The notes under the pieces were generated by a model. The model worked only from the letters and a program-made list of their open reading frames with translations, was not told the DNA's origin and ran no database searches. DNA of 6,696 nt, taken from contig CANLCA010000158.1 in NCBI GenBank assembly GCA_947487925.1, positions 1 through 6,696 on the forward strand. Direction: 5' to 3'. This document shows positions 1 to 4,669 of the stretch, in pieces. This stretch comes from Verrucomicrobiales bacterium. GTDB taxonomy: Bacteria > Verrucomicrobiota > Verrucomicrobiia > Limisphaerales > F1-80-MAGS106. The stretch's first letter is position 1. Each line of letters starts with the position of its first letter. The position numbers were made by a program, and so were the translations under genes.

Positions 1-757
1 CGCCGCGCAATGTCGGTCTGGATTCGGTCATCTCATGGTCCTCGCGTTTCACCAATTCGCCGTCTGAATTCAACACACAGTAACTAAACACCCTGGCCCC
101 ATACTGATGCAGGACGTGCAGGCGGCTCTCCGAATCAATCTGGCGCTCCGGATTCCCAAAGGAAACAAGATTCCCGATCGGAAAAACGCGGTAAACGAAC
201 CTGCCAGACGTGTCGGTGAGACGGAAATACAATCGGGTGACCTTGGGCTGGCTCGAACGCAGGAGAGCATACTTTCGCACCTCAGGGGCGGCCCCATCCT
301 TTCCGCTCCCGGGAACACCAAATTCCTCTTCCCAAATCACGCTTCCGGTCATGATGTCAAAATCTTTGGGGGTACTCTGGAAGCTTTGGTCCCACCCAGG
401 AATCCGAACATTCGCGATAACTCGGTAGCGTGCTGGCTTGCTCAAATCATAATACGGAGCCAAATCGATGCGGCGGGTACCCACTTCCGACGTTTTCACC
501 GTAAACGGCGTCTTCACAGGAACCTCCTCGAGCTTCGGAACGATAAACCCATCCCTTGCCTGGACACCAAATTTCAGCCACTCATCATCCTCGCCCAGCT
601 TGATGTCTTGACCGGAAAAATTTGTCACACGAACTGCGAGCTTTATCTGCTCATGTGGCAAAAATGTGACCTGATCCATCACCAACTCCACGCGGACCTG
701 GGCGCGAGCGCAGAAAAGCCCAAGCCCAGACAGCAGCACCAAAAATAATCGCTTCAT
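1..757 (-). CDS. Secreted/periplasmic protein of unknown function, C-terminus outside window
   Basis: I do not recognise this protein. The minus strand stays open for 252 codons from an ATG at 757-755 to the left edge, so its stop lies outside the window. It starts MKRLFLVLLSGLGLFCARAQ: a basic N-terminus, a hydrophobic core at about residues 4-16 and an A-R-A|Q signal peptidase I-type cleavage site near residue 19. C16 is not in a proper lipobox, so a lipoprotein is unlikely. The mature part begins with alternating hydrophobic residues, followed by a phrase like 'P-H-E-Q-I-K-L-A-V-R-V-T-N' at about residues 33-45, which resembles the first strands of an Ig-like or bacterial beta-sandwich domain. 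The rest is beta-rich, with no catalytic motif I can name and a single mature cysteine near residue 229. No good Shine-Dalgarno precedes the ATG. The gene is divergent from miaB. That it is a real gene is well supported by the long open frame plus signal peptide; a periplasmic location is inference. Confidence 0.82.
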   Translation of the reverse strand, partial: MKRLFLVLLSGLGLFCARAQVRVELVMDQVTFLPHEQIKLAVRVTNFSGQDIKLGEDDEWLKFGVQARDGFIVPKLEEVPVKTPFTVKTSEVGTRRIDLAPYYDLSKPARYRVIANVRIPGWDQSFQSTPKDFDIMTGSVIWEEEFGVPGSGKDGAAPEVRKYALLRSSQPKVTRLYFRLTDTSGRFVYRVFPIGNLVSFGNPERQIDSESRLHVLHQYGARVFSYCVLNSDGELVKREDHEMTESRPTLRG

Positions 758-804
758 AGAGACACTTCGACAGTTGGACAAAGAAATGTATTCGTCCGAT
801 CGGA

Positions 805-832
805 GTATACAGCCTTTTACCCCCTAGTCACA
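805..832 (-). promoter_or_regulatory. Candidate sigma70-type promoter for the secreted-protein gene
   Basis: Read on the minus strand, a -35-like GTGACT (832-827, 4 of 6 to TTGACA) is followed after 16 bases by TATACT (810-805, 5 of 6 to TATAAT). Transcription would start near 798, giving a leader of about 40 bases before the ATG at 757. This was judged by eye only, and such matches arise by chance. The main support is its position in the divergent intergenic region. No comparably good promoter for miaB was found on the plus strand. Confidence 0.35.
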
Positions 833-930
833 GAAGAATTCACAGGGGCACCGGCGGCTCTGGTCGTCAGATTTTCACATTTGCAATTTCCGGACTCTTG
901 CGTAGCGTTTGCGCACTAAAATGTGAGGAC

Positions 931-2295
931 ATGCCGAGTGTATTCATAAAAACTTACGGTTGCCAGATGAATGAGCGCGATTCAGAAGCTGTCGCTGCTC
1001 AATTGGTGGCCAAGGGATATGAGCTCGCGTCCAGCGAAACCGGGGCTGATGTGATCCTGCTCAACACGTGTAGCGTCCGTGATATGGCTGAGCAAAAAGC
1101 CATCGGGAAAATGCGCACCCTCATGACCGAAGTTCGCGCTCGCCGTCCCGAAGTCATTCTGGGATTTATGGGATGCATGGCTCAGAGCAGAGGCCGTGAG
1201 CTCATTGATCAATTGCCCGATGTCGACCTCGTCATCGGCACTCAAAAGTTCCATCGCACCGCGGAACACCTCGATGCCATCTTTTCGGGGAGGCTTGAAA
1301 AGGTCGTGGACACGGACGAGGAAAAGGGAAGCGAAGGGAGCATTCGGGAACACCTCCTCCGTGGGGCTGGAGCCTCGAGGTCGGTGACCGCCTTCGTGAG
1401 CATCATGCAGGGTTGCAATCAGCATTGCACCTTCTGCATCGTGCCCTTCACGAGGGGCGAGGAACGGAGTCGATCCATCCAAGATATCGTCAGCGAATGC
1501 CGAGAACTGGCATCCCAGGGAGTCCGCGAGATCACCCTGCTTGGACAGATCGTCACCAGTTACGGAAAGAGAAATGTCGGTTCGCTTAATGGCATTTCGG
1601 CCTTTGTGCAACTCATCGAAGCGGTCCACGCGGTCGATGGGATCGATCGTATCCGCTTCACCTCGCCTCACCCAAAGGGGTATGGGGATGACCTCATCGA
1701 AGCTTACGCTCGCCTTCCTAAACTCTGCGAAAGCGCTCACCTCCCGGTCCAGAGTGGATGCGATCGCATTCTCAAGCTCATGCACCGGGGATATGACCGC
1801 CAGCGGTTTGAGGGTATCGTTGAAAAACTGCGCAAGACCTGCCCAACAATCGGTGTTAGCACGGACTTGATCGTGGGTTTTCCAGGCGAGACGGAGGAGG
1901 ACTTCGACGCCACTCTGTCCCTTGTGCGAGGGCTCGAGTTTGACAACGCATTTTTGTTCAAATACTCGCCACGCAGGGGAACTCCCGCGGCGGAACTCCC
2001 CGATCAAGTTCCCCAGACGGTGATTGAACAACGGCACGCTTTCCTTCTTCAAACGGTAAACCAGATCATTGCACGGAAGTATCAAGCCGATGTTGGATCC
2101 ACCGTGCAGATTCTCGTGGAGGGCCCGAGCAGGAGGAACACTGCCCGCCTAGAAGGACGAACTCGAACCAACAAAATCGTGGTGTTTGAAGGCTCGCCGC
2201 GGCACGTTGGCGAACTCATGGATGTGCGCATTCTGCGCGCTGGCAATTTCACACTGTATGGCGACCCTGCCATCGTCAATCTCAACGGAACATGA
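931..2295 (+). CDS. miaB: tRNA-2-methylthio-N6-dimethylallyladenosine synthase MiaB
   Basis: This radical SAM methylthiotransferase adds a methylthio group at C2 of N6-isopentenyladenosine-37 in tRNAs reading U-starting codons, giving ms2i6A. It acts in the cytoplasm after MiaA. The 454-residue protein has the family's usual length and three domains. The N-terminal MTTase domain holds the auxiliary-cluster cysteines C11 (YGCQMN), C47 (NTCS) and C82 (GCMAQ). The radical SAM domain has the C-x3-C-x2-C motif at C162, C166 and C169, followed by TRGEERSR. A C-terminal TRAM RNA-binding domain spans about 384-443. GCMAQ, HLPVQSG and YSPRRGTPAA point to MiaB rather than RimO or MtaB. I chose the ATG at 931 because homologues start just before the YGCQMN block. 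An in-frame TTG at 898 would add 11 unconserved-looking residues. A GAGG ends only 2 bases before the ATG, too close for an ideal ribosome site. The stop overlaps the next start (ATGA), so the downstream gene is probably translationally coupled. Confidence 0.96.
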   Translation: MPSVFIKTYGCQMNERDSEAVAAQLVAKGYELASSETGADVILLNTCSVRDMAEQKAIGKMRTLMTEVRARRPEVILGFMGCMAQSRGRELIDQLPDVDLVIGTQKFHRTAEHLDAIFSGRLEKVVDTDEEKGSEGSIREHLLRGAGASRSVTAFVSIMQGCNQHCTFCIVPFTRGEERSRSIQDIVSECRELASQGVREITLLGQIVTSYGKRNVGSLNGISAFVQLIEAVHAVDGIDRIRFTSPHPKGYGDDLIEAYARLPKLCESAHLPVQSGCDRILKLMHRGYDRQRFEGIVEKLRKTCPTIGVSTDLIVGFPGETEEDFDATLSLVRGLEFDNAFLFKYSPRRGTPAAELPDQVPQTVIEQRHAFLLQTVNQIIARKYQADVGSTVQILVEGPSRRNTARLEGRTRTNKIVVFEGSPRHVGELMDVRILRAGNFTLYGDPAIVNLNGT

Positions 2296-2831
2296 AATTC
2301 TCTACCCTATCGGTTCTTATCGGACTCACCTTCGCCCTGGTTCAGGTGCGGGGCTTAGCCAATCCGGAAGCATTTAAGAAAACCCTACTCGCATTCCCCC
2401 GATCCCTTCCTTGGGGCTACTCGCTGGTGGCTTTGGGCACACTTTGGTTCTTGAGCAATTTGAGCAACGAACGCATTTCGGATTTCGAACCCTACAAGAA
2501 ATTCATGCTCGCCGGTTTCGCCGGCATTGGCATCGCCACCTGCGTGTTCGTTAAGGACTTCCTAGCGGCTCGCGGCTTGGCGATCGTGATGCTTTTATTG
2601 GCCAAGTTAACCGTCGACAGCGCTCGCTGGATTGAAACCGACTGGCGTCTGGTCGTTGTGACGTGGGCTTACATCTGGATCCTGGCAGGGATGTGGATCA
2701 CAATTTCTCCGTGGCGCCTCCGTGACTGGTTCGACTGGATCACCCAAACGCCCGCCCGCATTAAAACTGGCTGTGCGCTGCGGCTGACGTTCGGTCTTCT
2801 CGTGGCATTCCTCGGTTTGTTTTTATTTTGA
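2292..2831 (+). CDS. Small multi-pass inner membrane protein, unknown function
   Basis: This 179-residue protein is strongly hydrophobic and I do not recognise it with certainty. Predicted membrane segments by eye lie at about residues 5-23, 39-57, 71-87, 94-108, 119-138 and 162-179, with short charged loops and a final segment ending in LGLFLF. Two parts look alike in plan. At 8-54, a membrane helix is followed by P25, an amphipathic basic stretch (AFKK), P36/P40 and another helix. At 124-179, a membrane helix is followed by P140, an aromatic/basic stretch (WRLRDW), P154 and another helix. The first part resembles, from memory, the small YjeT/DUF2065-type membrane proteins. That resemblance is tentative. 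Its ATG overlaps the miaB stop by four bases, and its own stop abuts or overlaps the glycosyltransferase gene, so it belongs to the same transcription unit. Translation probably depends on coupling, since no separate Shine-Dalgarno is evident. That it is coding is well supported; its function is unknown. Confidence 0.85.
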   Translation: MKFSTLSVLIGLTFALVQVRGLANPEAFKKTLLAFPRSLPWGYSLVALGTLWFLSNLSNERISDFEPYKKFMLAGFAGIGIATCVFVKDFLAARGLAIVMLLLAKLTVDSARWIETDWRLVVVTWAYIWILAGMWITISPWRLRDWFDWITQTPARIKTGCALRLTFGLLVAFLGLFLF

Positions 2832-2869
2832 GCCCAATCCTCCCCTTGCATTCTCTAAATGCCGGATCC

Positions 2870-3898
2870 ATGGCACACGGTTTAACCCAGGAGTTTTCGA
2901 GAATTCTTGTCGCGCGCGGAGGCGCGATTGGTGATTTCATCCTGACGCTTCCTGTGTTTCAAGCCCTCCGGCTCAGATACCCTTCGTGCTTCATCGAAGT
3001 TTTAGGCTATCCTCACATTGCCTCTCTAGCAACCCTCGACCGTCACGTGGACCGTATTTCCCGGATAGAGTCCCTCGCATTTACTCCGTTATTCACACCC
3101 GCGGTTGAAATCTCACAGCTCACTCGTGATTATTTTTCGAGCTTCGACCTCATCATTTCCTACATCCACGACTCGGACGGTTATTTCCAAAAACGAGTGT
3201 CCGAAATATCTTCGGCAAAGTTTTTGACTGGGCCAGGAAGACCCAACCAAACATCCACCAGCCACGCCACGGAAGTTTTGTTGAGGCCGCTTCAGGAGAT
3301 CGGCCTGTTCACCACCGACCATGAGCCGCGCCTCTTGAGGAATCCCGCCCTTCAGGACGCTTCCGTGGCTCAGACATCAGAACTCGACGCAGCGCTTCCA
3401 TCCGGCCTTGTCGCGCGCTCGGCCCCGGCCGCCAAGTGGATGATCGCATGCCATCCAGGCAGCAGTCATTCAGCCAAGAATTGGCCCATCGAAAAATGGA
3501 GCGAACTCCTTTCCTGGCTCATCGAAGAATCTCCAGCTCGCTTGGTTGTCCTGGGGGGCGAGGCTGACGGGGCTCGAATCGAGAAGCTGAAAAAAGTGCT
3601 GCCTCCAGCCTGTTACGAGCTCTGGGAGAACTTGGCATTGACGGACTTGGCTCACCAGCTAAGACAATGCAGGGGCTTTGTCGGGCACGACTCGGGAATC
3701 AGCCATCTCGCCGCCGCCCTCGGCATCCCGACCACCGTGCTCTGGGGGGCCACCAACTCGGACGTCTGGCGGCCGATGGGTTCGCATGTCAGACTTGTTT
3801 TCGCCGAGGAAGGCCTGGAGAATCTGACGGTCGAAGCGGTCAGCGCCGAGGTAGGCCATCTATTCGATGATTTCGATCCCCACCGGGCAGTGATCTGA
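2870..3898 (+). CDS. Glycosyltransferase family 9 (ADP-heptose:LPS heptosyltransferase-like)
   Basis: This GT-B fold enzyme is likely to move a sugar, in the well-studied members an ADP-heptose, onto a lipopolysaccharide core acceptor at the cytoplasmic face of the inner membrane. From the ATG at 2870 it has 342 residues, typical for GT9. The N-terminal domain opens with ILVARGGAIGDF; D22 matches the general-base aspartate of heptosyltransferases. The C-terminal nucleotide-sugar domain has HPGSS at 195-199, KNWP at 203-206, and GHDSGISHLAAALG with D274 and H279, followed by VLWGAT and W-R-P. The D-S-G in place of the more common D-T-G is conservative. An in-frame TTG at 2828 overlaps the previous stop (TTGA) and would add 14 residues; I prefer the ATG because it starts just ahead of the first conserved strand, although neither start has a clear ribosome site. 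It is the last gene of the miaB run. Its 3' end overlaps the convergent endonuclease gene by 39 bases. Family assignment is firm; the exact donor and acceptor cannot be read from sequence. Confidence 0.92.
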   Translation: MAHGLTQEFSRILVARGGAIGDFILTLPVFQALRLRYPSCFIEVLGYPHIASLATLDRHVDRISRIESLAFTPLFTPAVEISQLTRDYFSSFDLIISYIHDSDGYFQKRVSEISSAKFLTGPGRPNQTSTSHATEVLLRPLQEIGLFTTDHEPRLLRNPALQDASVAQTSELDAALPSGLVARSAPAAKWMIACHPGSSHSAKNWPIEKWSELLSWLIEESPARLVVLGGEADGARIEKLKKVLPPACYELWENLALTDLAHQLRQCRGFVGHDSGISHLAAALGIPTTVLWGATNSDVWRPMGSHVRLVFAEEGLENLTVEAVSAEVGHLFDDFDPHRAVI

Positions 3899-4615
3899 CC
3901 CCAACACATCGGCTCGGATAAATGCCGACCGCAAGTGCGGCCTGAGGGCTTTGGAGATTAAAAAATAGTCGATCCGCCAACCCACATTCCGAGCTCTGGC
4001 GTTCGCCATGGGGCTCCACCATGTGTAGAATCCAGCACCGCGTTGAAATTCGCGGAAGCTGTCGAGAAATCCAGCCTTCAGAAGAGCGCTAAATCCATCA
4101 CGTTCTTCCTGCGTAAACCCATGGTTCCGCACATTGGCTTTGGGGTTCGCCAGATCCAGTTCCGTGTGCGCCACGTTCAGGTCGCCGCAGAAGATCACCG
4201 GCTTGGACTTCTGCAACCTCTTCAAGTAGCCACGGAAATCCCGATCCCACTCCTGCCGGTAGGATAAGCGGGCGAGGTCACGCTGGGAATTGGGAACATA
4301 GGCGTTCACAAGATAGAATCTCTCGAACTCCAGTGTGAGCACTCGCCCCTCGGAATCGTGCCGGGCCACGTCGATCCCACGATGCACGCTCATTGGATTC
4401 CGCTTGGTGAAAATCACGGTTCCAGAGTAACCCTTCCGCTCAGCGCTATTCCAGAAAACGGCGTAGCTCGTGGGCCAAAGCACGGGCACATCGTTTGGAA
4501 GTGCTTTGGTCTCCTGCAAGCAGAGCACATCCGGATCCTCCTGGGTGAGGTAAGTGAGGAACGTTTTCCGCAGCGCGGCACGGAGCCCATTCACATTCCA
4601 GGAGATCAGTTTCAT
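3860..4615 (-). CDS. xth: AP endonuclease / exodeoxyribonuclease III, ExoA/APE1 type
   Basis: This endonuclease/exonuclease/phosphatase-fold enzyme cuts the DNA backbone 5' to abasic sites in base excision repair and usually also has 3'-5' exonuclease and 3'-phosphodiesterase activity. The 251-residue protein is full length. All expected active-site residues are visible: N7 (SWNVNGLRA), E35 (LQETK), Y106 (YVPNS), D145 and N147 (GDLNVAH), D216 (WRIDYF), and D241-H242 (GSDHCP). The YVPNS motif, the R-L-x-Y-R-x-x-W-D stretch, GDLNVAH, NVGWR and GSDHCP place it with the human APE1/Bacillus ExoA branch rather than E. coli ExoIII, which has YFPQG. The ATG at 4615-4613 is the natural start because SWNVNG follows at once. 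No Shine-Dalgarno is seen. Instead the start abuts a GC-rich inverted repeat. It lies 54 bases downstream of the hybrid kinase stop on the same strand and may be co-transcribed with it. Its 3' end overlaps the convergent glycosyltransferase gene. Confidence 0.96.
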   Translation of the reverse strand: MKLISWNVNGLRAALRKTFLTYLTQEDPDVLCLQETKALPNDVPVLWPTSYAVFWNSAERKGYSGTVIFTKRNPMSVHRGIDVARHDSEGRVLTLEFERFYLVNAYVPNSQRDLARLSYRQEWDRDFRGYLKRLQKSKPVIFCGDLNVAHTELDLANPKANVRNHGFTQEERDGFSALLKAGFLDSFREFQRGAGFYTWWSPMANARARNVGWRIDYFLISKALRPHLRSAFIRADVLGSDHCPVGIEIIE

Positions 4616-4640
4616 GGCGGGAACGGCTTCGGCACCCGCC
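4616..4640 (-). repeat. GC-rich inverted repeat abutting the endonuclease start codon
   Basis: On the minus strand, GGCGGG (4640-4635) and CCCGCC (4621-4616) are perfect 6-base complements separated by a 13-base loop. The second arm touches the ATG at 4615. In mRNA this would form an all-GC stem exactly where a ribosome binding site would be expected. No U-tract follows, so it does not look like a terminator for the upstream kinase gene. It occupies about half of the 54-base gap between the two genes. A six-base stem may occur by chance in GC-rich sequence, so any regulatory role is inference. Confidence 0.35.
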
Positions 4641-4669
4641 TGAGCCTTCGCTGAAGATTAGAACGCGGT

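Noticed and set aside
107..748. Plus-strand open frame of 213 codons
   Set aside because: It is the antisense of the secreted-protein gene, which is longer, open to the edge and has a clear signal peptide. The plus-strand product has no recognisable motif and a composition typical of a shadow frame.
898..922. TTGCGT and TAAAAT as a miaB promoter
   Set aside because: The spacer is only 13 bases, too short for a sigma70-type promoter. The TAAAAT alone would put the start of transcription almost at the ATG, but without a -35 element this is too weak to call.
898..930. TTG at 898 as the miaB start
   Set aside because: It would add 11 residues ahead of a normal MiaB N-terminus and has no ribosome site. 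The ATG at 931 places the first conserved strand where homologues have it.
982..2085. Minus-strand open frame of 367 codons inside miaB
   Set aside because: It is long, but lies wholly antisense to a well-conserved MiaB with all its cysteines. Its product shows no family motif, and in GC-rich coding sequence such antisense frames are common.
3929..3940. Small hairpin CCGC-AAGT-GCGG after the glycosyltransferase stop, as a terminator
   Set aside because: The stem is only four base pairs, there is no following T-run, and it lies inside the endonuclease coding region.
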